Source: JAXGRD01 sp040766105 (GTDB taxonomy: Bacteria > Bacillota > Clostridia > Peptostreptococcales > Anaerovoracaceae). Taken from it: DNA of 64,000 bases. The DNA lies in the NCBI GenBank assembly GCA_040766105.1, contig JAXGRD010000004.1:62001-126000 (forward strand). Direction: 5' to 3'. The position numbers and the translations under genes were made by a program. Numbering within the stretch: the stretch's first letter is position 1; each line of letters opens with the position of its first letter. The notes under the pieces were generated by a model. That model made no database searches. It had not been told where the DNA came from and worked only from the letters and a program-made list of their open reading frames with translations. Of the stretch, positions 42,990 to 50,449 are shown piece after piece.

Positions 42990-44426
42990 CTAAGATTTTA
43001 GTTTTCTATGCTCTGCGTGGTACGTTAGTGGACACGCAATAAAATATGTCACAAGGCTTACACACCAAACGAAAACATTTGAAGGAATCCCCATGGGTGA
43101 ACCAAGTATGAATTCCCAAATGATATATGAAACGATACCGAACAAAACCGCAATGAAGCCTCCTGTTGCCGTCTTCTGTTTATAAAAGAATCCTGCAACA
43201 ATGGGTACAAAGAAAACCGCTACTTGGAAACCACCAATATAGTACCAAGCATTACCAATTCCGTCTCTCCATAAGTAAGTTCCTGCTATGATAAAAATAC
43301 CAACTAAAACTATCATTACTCTTGTTAACTTGAGAACGCCAAGGTCAGTCATATTCGGCTTAATGAAGTCTTTAATAATATCCTTTGACAAAATTCCAGC
43401 ACTAATCAGAATATCTGCGCTTGAGGTTGACATAACCGCTGCAACCAGCGCTGCAACAAAGAGTCCTCTCAATCCCATTGGTAATACTGTGAAAACCGTA
43501 GCCCAAAATCCTTCCGAAATAGTCGCAGCTTCAGGATACATAACTGATGCTGCCATACCCGCAAATACCATAATACTACTGAAGGCAATTCCAATCCCTA
43601 GCATAACTGAGTATGCGACCTTTACTTCACCACCACCTTTAGCAGCTCCAAATCTCTGATAGCTCTGAGCATTAACATATAGGGCTGCTGCCCCGATAAT
43701 CCAAGCAAGTACATCCAAAGTAGAGTTGTGCCCAAGAGGAGTGAGTAATACAGGATCCGTTTCAGCAATAGCATCAAATACTGGCGTCATTCCGCCAAAA
43801 TGTGAAAGTATACCAAGTCCTAGAGCACCCGCTGACACTGTCATAACTGTAAACTGAATCATATCTGTTACGGCTAATGCCCAAAGTCCTGCTAAAGCTG
43901 TATAGAAAACAATTGCGACTCCTGCAATAACAACGGTTAAATAAAGCGGTAAACCAGTAACCATATGGAGTACATCACCTACCGCAAACAATAACGCAGC
44001 GGAATACAATACAGAAAAGATTGGAACTACAGCTGATAAAGCTTTTGTTCTCCTATCATAGAAATATCCTACTAAATCAGGTAGTGTTACTACATAATCT
44101 GGAATTTTATCTCTAGTTAAAGGTCCTATCCATAATGCAAGAGGTAACCTCATTACTCCAGTTGGTACTACATATATAAAGATAATAGAAATGCCCATTG
44201 TCCAACCACACTCTGCTAGCCCTACTATAGTCCAGGAATCATACCAGCCAGCCATCGCGACTCCAATTAATACAGGTATAGTGAGTCTTCTACCAGCAAC
44301 AAAAAAACTCTTAAAGCTTTTACTTGCTTTTTTGTGCATGAGTACTCCTACACCCATCACGAGTACGAAGTAAACAACTAAAATCAACCAATCTACTCCT
44401 GACCATAATTTTGAAAAATCAATCAT
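42990..44426 (-). CDS. sodium/solute symporter of the island (SSS family)
   Basis: About 478 residues from ATG 44426 with GGAGG 8 bases upstream. About 12-13 hydrophobic spans; VVYFVLVMGVGVLMHKKASKSFKSFFVAGRRL is the family's N-terminal signature, and ALAGLWALAVTDMIQFTVMTV the TM6 region. It should import the substrate of the island pathway with sodium. Neighbours are an unknown 199-residue protein upstream and the small two-span protein downstream. It is not closely similar to the two symporters at 17.6-20.9 kb. Confidence 0.9.
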   Translation of the reverse strand: MIDFSKLWSGVDWLILVVYFVLVMGVGVLMHKKASKSFKSFFVAGRRLTIPVLIGVAMAGWYDSWTIVGLAECGWTMGISIIFIYVVPTGVMRLPLALWIGPLTRDKIPDYVVTLPDLVGYFYDRRTKALSAVVPIFSVLYSAALLFAVGDVLHMVTGLPLYLTVVIAGVAIVFYTALAGLWALAVTDMIQFTVMTVSAGALGLGILSHFGGMTPVFDAIAETDPVLLTPLGHNSTLDVLAWIIGAAALYVNAQSYQRFGAAKGGGEVKVAYSVMLGIGIAFSSIMVFAGMAASVMYPEAATISEGFWATVFTVLPMGLRGLFVAALVAAVMSTSSADILISAGILSKDIIKDFIKPNMTDLGVLKLTRVMIVLVGIFIIAGTYLWRDGIGNAWYYIGGFQVAVFFVPIVAGFFYKQKTATGGFIAVLFGIVSYIIWEFILGSPMGIPSNVFVWCVSLVTYFIACPLTYHAEHRKLKS

Positions 44427-44462
44427 AACATTCACCTCCAAATAAACTATTTCTTTTCATCA

Positions 44463-45062
44463 TCAAACATCTAATCTGACTTTTAATCCGCTTACATGCT
44501 CTGAACTTAATGAAAACCGATCCATATATGCATATCTTTCCATTTGCTTCCCTTTTGCACTCACAATTAATTCCATAGCAGGTCTATAAAATTTTGTCGT
44601 TTTTATCAAAGTGATATCAGCCCCTACTCGCGCAATCCTGCGAAGATATTTATACTTAATGAGTTCATTTACCTTATCTTCCCTGTCTTCTTTATTGATT
44701 TTATCTTCCAAGATTTCATACTTTTCACTAGCATCTTCAATACTCATTTTTTTTAGTACTAAATACTCCTTTTCGGATAAATCAAAATAGAAGCCATGTG
44801 CTTCATTCGCATCATACATTACCGCGATTTCACTTCCTCTATCTGATAGTTTTTCCCCTGGTCTTCTCTTCCCAATTGAGTACTCATATTCCATAAAATA
44901 GTAAGGAATTAGTATCGCCTTTTGCGCATGTAAAGTATGGGGAACGGGATTAAAAATGCCGAATAACTTAGGTGACAATTGAGTTAGCTTTTCATTTATT
45001 GCTTCATCAGAGGACTTCACCTTTTCACTTAATAATATATTCTTTTTTGCTATAGTATTCAT
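44463..45062 (-). CDS. island protein of unknown function
   Basis: 199 residues; not recognised. Soluble, charged, with no cysteine pairs, membrane span or signal peptide. The C-terminal half has an R/K-rich helix-forming region (DREDKVNELIKYKYLRRIARVG) and the centre has tyrosine-rich ILIPYYFMEYEYSIGKRRPGEKLSDRG. ATG 45062 overlaps the stop of copy 4 (ATGA), so the two are translated together. Being locked between a dehydrogenase and the symporter, it is likely part of the pathway, perhaps an enzyme subunit or a ligand-binding protein. Confidence 0.7.
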   Translation of the reverse strand: MNTIAKKNILLSEKVKSSDEAINEKLTQLSPKLFGIFNPVPHTLHAQKAILIPYYFMEYEYSIGKRRPGEKLSDRGSEIAVMYDANEAHGFYFDLSEKEYLVLKKMSIEDASEKYEILEDKINKEDREDKVNELIKYKYLRRIARVGADITLIKTTKFYRPAMELIVSAKGKQMERYAYMDRFSLSSEHVSGLKVRLDV

Positions 45063-46285
45063 TTGATTATGCTTTCTTTCCATTCATAAGGGTAGCCAGT
45101 ATCCATCATCTTTTTTATGAACACTTCTGGATCCAGTTGGTCAGCAAAAATAATACCTTTTTGCATCTCCACTTCTCCGAGCAGCATGGTGCCAATAGCT
45201 AAAGGTAAGCCGACATAAACTAACGCAGTACCATATAGCTTTTTTAACTCCGGTCCAGGTGCATTCATCTTCGGACAATTAGCTTTATATGTTACTTTTT
45301 CTCCATCTTTTTCTCCACTAACCTCAACGATCAATTCAATGAAAGCTGTCCTATCAGCCTCTTCTAATTTTTCATCGGGTACATCAAATGCATTATCCAC
45401 AGGTGGCGGAATTAGCGCAGTCACTACATCTAGCGGTTTTACTTTCACACCATTTACTTCAATTTCTTCTTGTGAAGTCAAGCCCATTGAATAGAAGATA
45501 GCAGGCTGAATCATCAGGTAATATTTAAAATCAACATCCCGTACTCCATCAAATGTAAAAGGCATGCTATAAACTTCTTCATGGGAGTGATGGGTAATTG
45601 GTAATGTACCAATTGGCTCAGGAAAATCACACATATCTAACCCGCCAAAAGGTGGATACTGGATAAACTTTCCGCCTTCTAATGCATAGGCAGGATCTGC
45701 ACAATCAATTAATGCTTGCTTTGGAGACCAACCAGGATTCCACGGGCGTAGCACCCAATCAAACGGTTGCTCATTCGGTAATATTGTTGCTTTACCAATG
45801 CGCATTTTTATGCTTTCTACTTTGTCCATTCTGTTAGCAAAACGTCTTGCAAGTACATTTGTCCAACCAGGAGCAAATCCACATCCGAATAGTGCCGTCA
45901 GACCTGCCTCTTTAAATTCTTTACTAAGAGTAAGTTCTTCCGGTTTCTTTCCCGATAAAAACTCGTCCCAGTATGGTGTATCAAAGGCCGTGTTGATATA
46001 ATTAGCTTTAGCAATTAATGCACCTTTTAATACATGAGGAACCATCCATGGCATAACCATATCAATAACAACATCTACACCTTCAGCTGCTCTTGCCACA
46101 TCATCCGAATCTGTAGCATTTACTGATCCTGCTATGATTTTAGGGCTATTGATTTGATCTGCAACTTTCTGTGCAGTACTTTCATTCAAATCCACTATCC
46201 TAATTTCATCAATGGTGTCTTGTCTTGCTAAAATTGATGCACATGCACCTCCTTGACCTCCTGCACCAACAATTAATACTTTCAT
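45059..46285 (-). CDS. saccharopine-dehydrogenase-like oxidoreductase, copy 4
   Basis: 408 residues from ATG 46285 (AGGAGG at good spacing). Rossmann start VLIVGAGGQGGACASILARQD, then FDTPYWDEFL in place of the DLGGL motif of copies 1-3, and GCGFAPGWTNVLARRFA, which recalls the GCGFDPGVTNV loop of carboxynorspermidine and saccharopine enzymes. It has its own substrate-domain features (PPFGGLDMCDFPEPIGTLPI and HHSHEEVYSMPF). It is the most divergent copy and the first gene after the sigma-54 promoter, coupled to the unknown 199-residue gene. Confidence 0.85.
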   Translation of the reverse strand: MKVLIVGAGGQGGACASILARQDTIDEIRIVDLNESTAQKVADQINSPKIIAGSVNATDSDDVARAAEGVDVVIDMVMPWMVPHVLKGALIAKANYINTAFDTPYWDEFLSGKKPEELTLSKEFKEAGLTALFGCGFAPGWTNVLARRFANRMDKVESIKMRIGKATILPNEQPFDWVLRPWNPGWSPKQALIDCADPAYALEGGKFIQYPPFGGLDMCDFPEPIGTLPITHHSHEEVYSMPFTFDGVRDVDFKYYLMIQPAIFYSMGLTSQEEIEVNGVKVKPLDVVTALIPPPVDNAFDVPDEKLEEADRTAFIELIVEVSGEKDGEKVTYKANCPKMNAPGPELKKLYGTALVYVGLPLAIGTMLLGEVEMQKGIIFADQLDPEVFIKKMMDTGYPYEWKESIIK

Positions 46286-46345
46286 AAGCAATCCTCCTAT
46301 CTATTTTTTATGGCAATTGATTAATAATGGTTTCGACAGTTAGTA

Positions 46346-46364
46346 TTGCACATTCTATGCCATC
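46346..46364 (-). promoter_or_regulatory. sigma-54 (-24/-12) promoter of the island operon
   Basis: Minus strand TGGCAT-AGAAT-GTGCA: the invariant GG (-24) and GC (-12) are exactly 10 bases apart and the blocks match TGGCAC and TTGCA with one mismatch each. It lies about 60 bases before the copy 4 start. A sigma-54 activator gene is the next real gene upstream, which supports the assignment. Confidence 0.75.
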
Positions 46365-46444
46365 GTTGGAGTTTCAATGTTTTAGTTTTGAATAGACATG
46401 TTAGTCGAACGAATGAGCAAATTAGTAATTTTTTTTCAACAAAT

Positions 46445-46452
46445 AAGTTGCA
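46445..46452. promoter_or_regulatory. half-site of the GTTGCA palindrome
   Basis: AAGTTGCA, one arm of the repeated palindrome, about 80 bases upstream of the sigma-54 promoter, at a distance usual for an enhancer-type site. It directly abuts the 3' end of the IS200-type element, so the second arm could have been lost or moved when that element inserted. Confidence 0.45.
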
Positions 46453-46462
46453 ATAAATCATA

Positions 46463-46595
46463 ACCACCGGCTCAGCCGGTGGTTTGCCTTTGCCCCTATA
46501 AGGGGCCGTTACCTGCAGCGTCTTAAGACGCGCTGAAAGGTTTGCCAATCGCACGTCCTTTTCGTGGTAGCCCTAAAGGGCTTCATGATTCCACG
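46463..46595 (-). repeat. four consecutive stem-loops downstream of tnpA
   Basis: Reading left to right: 46463-46483 (9-base stem), 46492-46506 (GCCCCT-ATA-AGGGGC), 46518-46531 (14-base perfect palindrome GCGTCTTAAGACGC) and 46563-46595 (CGTGG/CCACG enclosing AGCCC/GGGCT). All would be present in the 3' untranslated part of the tnpA transcript. One is presumably the transposon right end; the role of the rest is unclear. Confidence 0.7.
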
Positions 46596-46596
46596 C

Positions 46597-47064
46597 TCAC
46601 CTCTTTACTTTTTCTCCCGTGAATGGGTCTACATACTCTCTGAGACTGATCTGATCATCTGCTATATCCTCTTGGAGTTGCGTTTTTATGTAGGTCTCTA
46701 TCTTCTTTGTATTCTTTCCTACTGTATCTACATAGTAACCTCGGCACCAAAAATGTCGGTTTCCATACTTGTATTTTAAATTTGCATGTCGGTCAAAGAT
46801 CATCAACGAACTTTTCCCTTTCAGATATCCTACAAAGTCTGATACCCTTTCTTTGGGTGGAATCCTCACTAGCATGTGTACATGATCACGACAACATTCT
46901 GCCTCGAGAATTTCTACTCCCTTTCGCTCACAAAGCATTCTTAGTATCTTTCCTATGTCGGCACGAATCTTTCCATAAATTACTTGCCTTCGATATTTTG
47001 GAGCGAACACGATGTGATACTTACAATTCCATTTTGTGTGTGCTAAACTATTGTTGTCCTTCAT
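46597..47064 (-). CDS. tnpA: IS200-type Y1 HUH transposase TnpA
   Basis: 155 residues from ATG 47064 with AAGGAGG upstream. The HUH motif (RDHVHMLVRIP) is near residue 60 and the catalytic tyrosine is expected in IETYIKTQLQED near residue 125; the start HTKWNCKYHIVFAPKYRRQ is the family signature. It cuts and joins single-stranded DNA at hairpin ends. The frame is intact. A hairpin just before the ribosome site (47087-47112) fits the known translational silencing of IS200 elements. Confidence 0.95.
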   Translation of the reverse strand: MKDNNSLAHTKWNCKYHIVFAPKYRRQVIYGKIRADIGKILRMLCERKGVEILEAECCRDHVHMLVRIPPKERVSDFVGYLKGKSSLMIFDRHANLKYKYGNRHFWCRGYYVDTVGKNTKKIETYIKTQLQEDIADDQISLREYVDPFTGEKVKR

Positions 47065-47086
47065 TGGACACACCTCCTTGTTATTC

Positions 47087-47112
47087 ATAGTGTGGTTGGC
47101 AAACCCACACTA
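47087..47112 (-). promoter_or_regulatory. 5' hairpin in the tnpA leader
   Basis: ATAGTGTGG pairs with CCACACTAT across an 8-base loop, ending about 10 bases before AAGGAGG. IS200 leaders are known to contain such a stem that blocks read-through and limits translation. The pairing is seen; the role is by analogy. Confidence 0.6.
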
Positions 47113-47235
47113 TATTAACACAGGAGGTTTTTTGCTTAAAGCTAAAGCTTCTTAATCACACCGGCATAGCCGGTGGTTTCTTGTTCCTCCTTCCCTCGTC
47201 AGTCGGAACCTCCGCTAAAGCTACAATGAAACGCG

Positions 47236-47253
47236 AGTTGCATATATGCAACT
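47236..47253. promoter_or_regulatory. full GTTGCA palindrome, candidate activator enhancer site
   Basis: AGTTGCATATATGCAACT, a perfect 18-base inverted repeat between the activator stop (47287) and the IS200-type element. The same core, GTTGCA-N4-TGCAAC, is in the activator's own promoter at 48729-48744. The most economical reading is a binding site of the sigma-54 activator, now about 870 bases from the -24/-12 promoter because of the insertion. Confidence 0.6.
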
Positions 47254-47286
47254 TATGTTGTTTACTAATATTTCTACCTATGTAAG

Positions 47287-48675
47287 TTATTCTAACTTAT
47301 ATTTCTTTATCTTTCTACTGATAGTTGATTTATCTACCCCTAGGTGTTTTGCTACATTGATAGGCAGCTTGTACTCTTCCAAGGCCATAATGAGTATTTT
47401 TCTTTCGTATTCTTCTACCATTTGGTGTAAGGTTTGACCATTGTCCTGATCAAATGTCTTGTCTCCATTCTCCTTTGGATAGAGGGTAAGCTCGATTTGA
47501 AAACGATTGATCTCCTGACCATCAAAGCTTAAAACACAGCGTTCTAAAATGTTTTGCAGCTCACGAACGTTGCCTGGCCAGTCATATTCCTGTAATGCCT
47601 CAATAGCGTCCACCGAAATCCTTTTTTTCAATTTATATGCCTTACTGTATTTCTCCGTGAAATAAACTGCCAATGCTCCTATATCAGTCCTTCTCTTCCG
47701 CAAAGGTAATATCTCTATTGGCATGACATTCAATCTATAAAAAAGGTCTTCTCTAAAGTCCCCTGACTTTGTTGCCTGGAACAAATCAATATTAGTCGCA
47801 GTAATCAGTCGTATATCCAATGGAATAGGCTTGGTTCCACCGACTCTAATGATCTCTTTTTCTTGCAAGGCCCTCAGCAATTTTGACTGAAGATGGATAG
47901 GGAGATCTCCTATTTCATCTAGAAACAGTGTCCCTCCATTAGCAAGTTCAAAATAACCAATCTTCCCCATTTGATCCGCACCGGTGAAGGCACCTCTTTC
48001 ATAACCAAACATCTCAGCTTCCAAGAGATTCTCCGGAATAGCTGCACAGTTCAATTTAATAAAAGGCTTCCCTACACGCTGGCTATTTTGGTAAATTAGG
48101 TTTGCATAAACTTCTTTTCCCGTCCCGGATTCTCCTGTAAGCAATACCGTCGTATCGTGCTTTGCAACCCTAATAGCTTGCCGCATTGTATTCTGTGACT
48201 TAACATCTGCTGCAATGGCCTCACCGCTCGTACCTAGACTTCTATTTTTTAGATATTCTATTTCTTCCAAGTGTTTCTCAGTAATTTCTTCTCGCTCTTT
48301 TAATACTTCTTTAAGCAACTGGGTCTCGGTAATATCTCGTTCTGTTGTAATAACATACTCTATTTTATCCTTTATTTTCAGTGCTTGTGAAGATACAAAA
48401 ACTTTTCCACCGTCACCCAAGTCTTGAACCATATTTTCCGAATTTCCACTTCGCAGCGTTTTCAGAGTTACTGACTCTTTAATAAAACCTTCTTTTTCCA
48501 ATACATCCATGGGTTTCCCCATGACATCTTCCCGGGTCAAACCACCGGTTCTACAGGACTCATCATTGACCAAAACAGTAACCCCATTCCCATCAGTAAT
48601 GTAAATACCAACATTGATGCAATTGGCAATTTTCAGAAGTTCTTGATAGTGATTATCAAATAAATCCTTAATCAT
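47287..48675 (-). CDS. sigma-54-dependent transcriptional activator with PAS domain
   Basis: 462 residues. An N-terminal PAS sensor (about residues 12-118, ITDGNGVTVLVNDES and GLTREDVMGKP) and a short coiled linker are followed by the AAA+ core: Walker A GESGTGKE at 181-188, the sigma-54 contact loop GAFTGA at 228-233, Walker B FLDEIG at 251-256 and YDWPGNVRELQNILER. A Fis/TyrR-type helix-turn-helix ends the protein (INVAKHLGVDKSTISRKIKKY). No receiver domain, so it responds to a small ligand, probably the island substrate. It faces the island on the same strand. Confidence 0.95.
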   Translation of the reverse strand: MIKDLFDNHYQELLKIANCINVGIYITDGNGVTVLVNDESCRTGGLTREDVMGKPMDVLEKEGFIKESVTLKTLRSGNSENMVQDLGDGGKVFVSSQALKIKDKIEYVITTERDITETQLLKEVLKEREEITEKHLEEIEYLKNRSLGTSGEAIAADVKSQNTMRQAIRVAKHDTTVLLTGESGTGKEVYANLIYQNSQRVGKPFIKLNCAAIPENLLEAEMFGYERGAFTGADQMGKIGYFELANGGTLFLDEIGDLPIHLQSKLLRALQEKEIIRVGGTKPIPLDIRLITATNIDLFQATKSGDFREDLFYRLNVMPIEILPLRKRRTDIGALAVYFTEKYSKAYKLKKRISVDAIEALQEYDWPGNVRELQNILERCVLSFDGQEINRFQIELTLYPKENGDKTFDQDNGQTLHQMVEEYERKILIMALEEYKLPINVAKHLGVDKSTISRKIKKYKLE

Positions 48676-48715
48676 TTTTCTATTCCTTTCTCAGGTTACT
48701 CCACGATTCACCCTC

Positions 48716-48743
48716 AGTATACTCCTTCGTTGCAGAATTGCAA
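48716..48743 (-). promoter_or_regulatory. promoter of the activator gene
   Basis: Minus strand TTGCAA, 16 bases, TATACT, about 40 bases before the start at 48675. The -35 lies within the palindrome at 48729-48744, so a protein bound there would block RNA polymerase: the expected layout for self-repression. Confidence 0.55.
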
Positions 48744-48744
48744 C
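48729..48744. promoter_or_regulatory. GTTGCA-GAAT-TGCAAC palindrome (operator)
   Basis: Perfect six-base arms with a four-base spacer, same core as the palindrome at 47237-47252. It overlaps the -35 of the activator promoter and lies 12 bases from the -35 of the divergent thiT promoter. Confidence 0.6.
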
Positions 48745-48755
48745 TCGTATTTTCC

Positions 48756-48785
48756 TTGACATCTCCCCTCTCCTCCCCTTACAAT
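48756..48785 (+). promoter_or_regulatory. promoter of the thiT riboswitch leader
   Basis: Consensus TTGACA (48756-48761), 18 bases, then TACAAT (48780-48785). Transcription would start near 48792, about 15 bases before the riboswitch aptamer. Confidence 0.65.
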
Positions 48786-48804
48786 AGCATAAATATCATA
48801 TCAC

Positions 48805-48892
48805 TGATGCTAGGGGAGCTACCGCTGAGATATAACGACATCGTTATAACCCTCAAAACCTGATCCGGGTAAAGCCGGCGTAGGGAAGCAAA
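48805..48892 (+). ncRNA. TPP riboswitch aptamer (THI element)
   Basis: The conserved THI core is plain: CTGAGA (48825-48830), then ACCTGATC with CGGGTAAAGCCGG and GCGTAGGGAAGC. Closing stem P1 is TGCT (48808-48811) with AGCA (48887-48890), and the variable P3 arm is ATAACGA/TCGTTAT. It binds thiamine diphosphate and turns off the gene that follows, thiT. Confidence 0.93.
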
Positions 48893-48920
48893 GCAGTACA
48901 CAATCTTACTGTACTCGTCC

Positions 48921-48948
48921 CCTCCTGCAAACATGAAGGAGGTTTTTT
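48921..48948 (+). terminator. expression platform: terminator that also hides the thiT ribosome site
   Basis: CCTCCT (48921-48926) pairs with AGGAGG (48937-48942), followed by six T and then the ATG at 48949. The right arm of the stem is the Shine-Dalgarno itself, so one hairpin can both end transcription and block translation when thiamine diphosphate is bound. Confidence 0.75.
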
Positions 48949-49590
48949 ATGTCAGCAGAAAAAATGCAAGGATTCTTTGAATCCACCGTTGGACAGGTGA
49001 TTACCGTTGTAATCATCCTGGTTTTATTCTTTTCCATTTTGATTTCCGGGAAGAAAGAAAAGATGGATACAAAGGCACTGGTTGTATGTGCAATTTTGGT
49101 TGCACTTTCCGTTGCCTTAGGAGCAATTACCCTCTTCCGCATGCCACAAGGCGGCTCTGTTACGCCCTTTTCCATGGTGCCAATTGTATTGGCCGGTTAC
49201 CTGTACGGTGTGAGAAGAGGCGTTATGGTAGGTATCTGCGTTGGTCTTTTGAATTTGATTTTCATTCCCTACGTCATCCATCCGGCACAATTGCTATTGG
49301 ATTATCCCATCGCCTTTGGCGCTCTTGCCCTAGGCGGTGTGTTTAGAAACAAGGCGAGATTCAGCCTGGCTGCCGCCTACTTATTTGGCGTTTTTTGCAG
49401 GTACCTCTGTGCAGTACTATCCGGAATCATCTTCTTTGGAGCATTTGCACCGGAAGGTTTTTCAGCAGTTACTTGGTCTCTATGGTACAACTTGACATAC
49501 TTGGGAATCGAAGCTATTGCGTCGGTTATCATCCTCTCTGTTCCTTCCGTCCACCATGCCTTTGACCGGCTAAAGTTGGAGGCGGCCTAG
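48949..49590 (+). CDS. thiT: thiamine transporter ThiT (ECF S component)
   Basis: 213 residues with six or seven hydrophobic spans. The ThiT thiamine pocket is recognisable in LVVCAILVALSVALGAITLFRMPQGGSVTPFSMVPI-type sequence (here MPQGGSVTPFSMVPIVLAG) and GFSAVTWSLWYNLTYLGIEA. It is the substrate-binding part of an energy-coupling-factor importer; the shared ATPases are elsewhere. An N-terminal extra span of about 40 residues precedes the standard core. Control by the TPP riboswitch upstream confirms the substrate. It marks the right border of the island. Confidence 0.94.
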   Translation: MSAEKMQGFFESTVGQVITVVIILVLFFSILISGKKEKMDTKALVVCAILVALSVALGAITLFRMPQGGSVTPFSMVPIVLAGYLYGVRRGVMVGICVGLLNLIFIPYVIHPAQLLLDYPIAFGALALGGVFRNKARFSLAAAYLFGVFCRYLCAVLSGIIFFGAFAPEGFSAVTWSLWYNLTYLGIEAIASVIILSVPSVHHAFDRLKLEAA

Positions 49591-49656
49591 GGAGCATGAT
49601 TGAAAATTAAACCTCAATATGTTATTCTACTCCCGTAGTTTGATAGTAAGGAAAGG

Positions 49657-50442
49657 ATGAATGACATGTATAAGAATCTAAAGTACGAAGTAAAAGATCA
49701 AATCGCCTACGTAACCATCAATCGGCCGGAGGCTATGAATTCCCTCAATAACGAAGTGTTAGATGAGTTGTTTACGGCATTCTATCAAGTCTCCAAGGAT
49801 GATGATGTAAGGGCTGTCATTTTAACGGGGGAAGGAAAGGCATTTGTTGCAGGAGCGGACATCGCAGCCATGCATGAGATGAGTGCCTTGGAAGGCAGAG
49901 AAATGATGAAACGGGGTCACAATGTGATGAATTTCATTGAGTCCATTGAAAAACCGGTAATCGCAGCGGTAAACGGATTTGCCCTGGGTGGCGGCTGCGA
50001 ACTTGCCATGGCTTGTGACATTCGAGTCGCTTCCACACGTGCAAAGTTTGGACAGCCGGAAGTAGGCTTGGGGATCATTCCCGGATTTGGTGGCACACAG
50101 AGATTGCCTAGACTAGTGGGAAAAGGAATGGCCAAATACCTCATTCTCACAGCGGAGATTATAAAGGCTGATGAGGCCGGCAGAATCGGGCTGGCAGAGA
50201 AGGTTGTTGAACCGGAAGAACTGATAGAGACGGCGGAGAAGATTGCCAAGACGATTATGGCGAAGGCACCCTTGGCTACGGGCGCAGCTAAAATAGCTAT
50301 CAACTTGGGTTCTGACTTGGACATGAAATCCGCATCCCAATTGGAAATTGAAGCCTTTACAGGGCCTTTTGCCTCTGAAGATAAAGCAGAGGGAATGGGG
50401 GCTTTTCTGGAAAAGAGAACGCCTGAATTTAAAAAGAAATAG
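49657..50442 (+). CDS. crt: enoyl-CoA hydratase / crotonase
   Basis: 261 residues. Crotonase fold with the oxyanion-hole and catalytic loops intact: AFVAGADIAAMHEM near residue 65, ALGGGCELAMACDIRVAS near 110 (first catalytic Glu in GGGCELA) and FGQPEVGLGIIPGFGGTQRL near 132 (second Glu in PEVGLG). It hydrates crotonyl-CoA to 3-hydroxybutyryl-CoA, the step after the abf operon product. Start may be ATG 49657 or 49666; both have GGAAAGG nearby. It follows thiT by 66 bases and is closed by a terminator. Confidence 0.9.
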   Translation: MNDMYKNLKYEVKDQIAYVTINRPEAMNSLNNEVLDELFTAFYQVSKDDDVRAVILTGEGKAFVAGADIAAMHEMSALEGREMMKRGHNVMNFIESIEKPVIAAVNGFALGGGCELAMACDIRVASTRAKFGQPEVGLGIIPGFGGTQRLPRLVGKGMAKYLILTAEIIKADEAGRIGLAEKVVEPEELIETAEKIAKTIMAKAPLATGAAKIAINLGSDLDMKSASQLEIEAFTGPFASEDKAEGMGAFLEKRTPEFKKK

Positions 50443-50449
50443 CCATTAC

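Larger units (their letters stand above)
46461..47180 (-). mobile_element. IS200/IS605-group element, tnpA only (ends approximate)
   Basis: A Y1 transposase gene flanked by subterminal imperfect palindromes: CACCGGC-ATA-GCCGGTG at 47159-47175 near the 5' side and ACCACCGGC-TCA-GCCGGTGGT at 46463-46483 at the 3' side. The two hairpins share the GCCGGTG core, as left and right ends of IS200-type elements do. No TnpB gene is present. The outer limits are estimates, because these elements make no target duplication. Confidence 0.75.

Noticed and set aside
46461..47180. IS605-type element with TnpB and omega RNA
   Set aside because: No TnpB frame or remnant is present; only the Y1 transposase and hairpin ends are seen.
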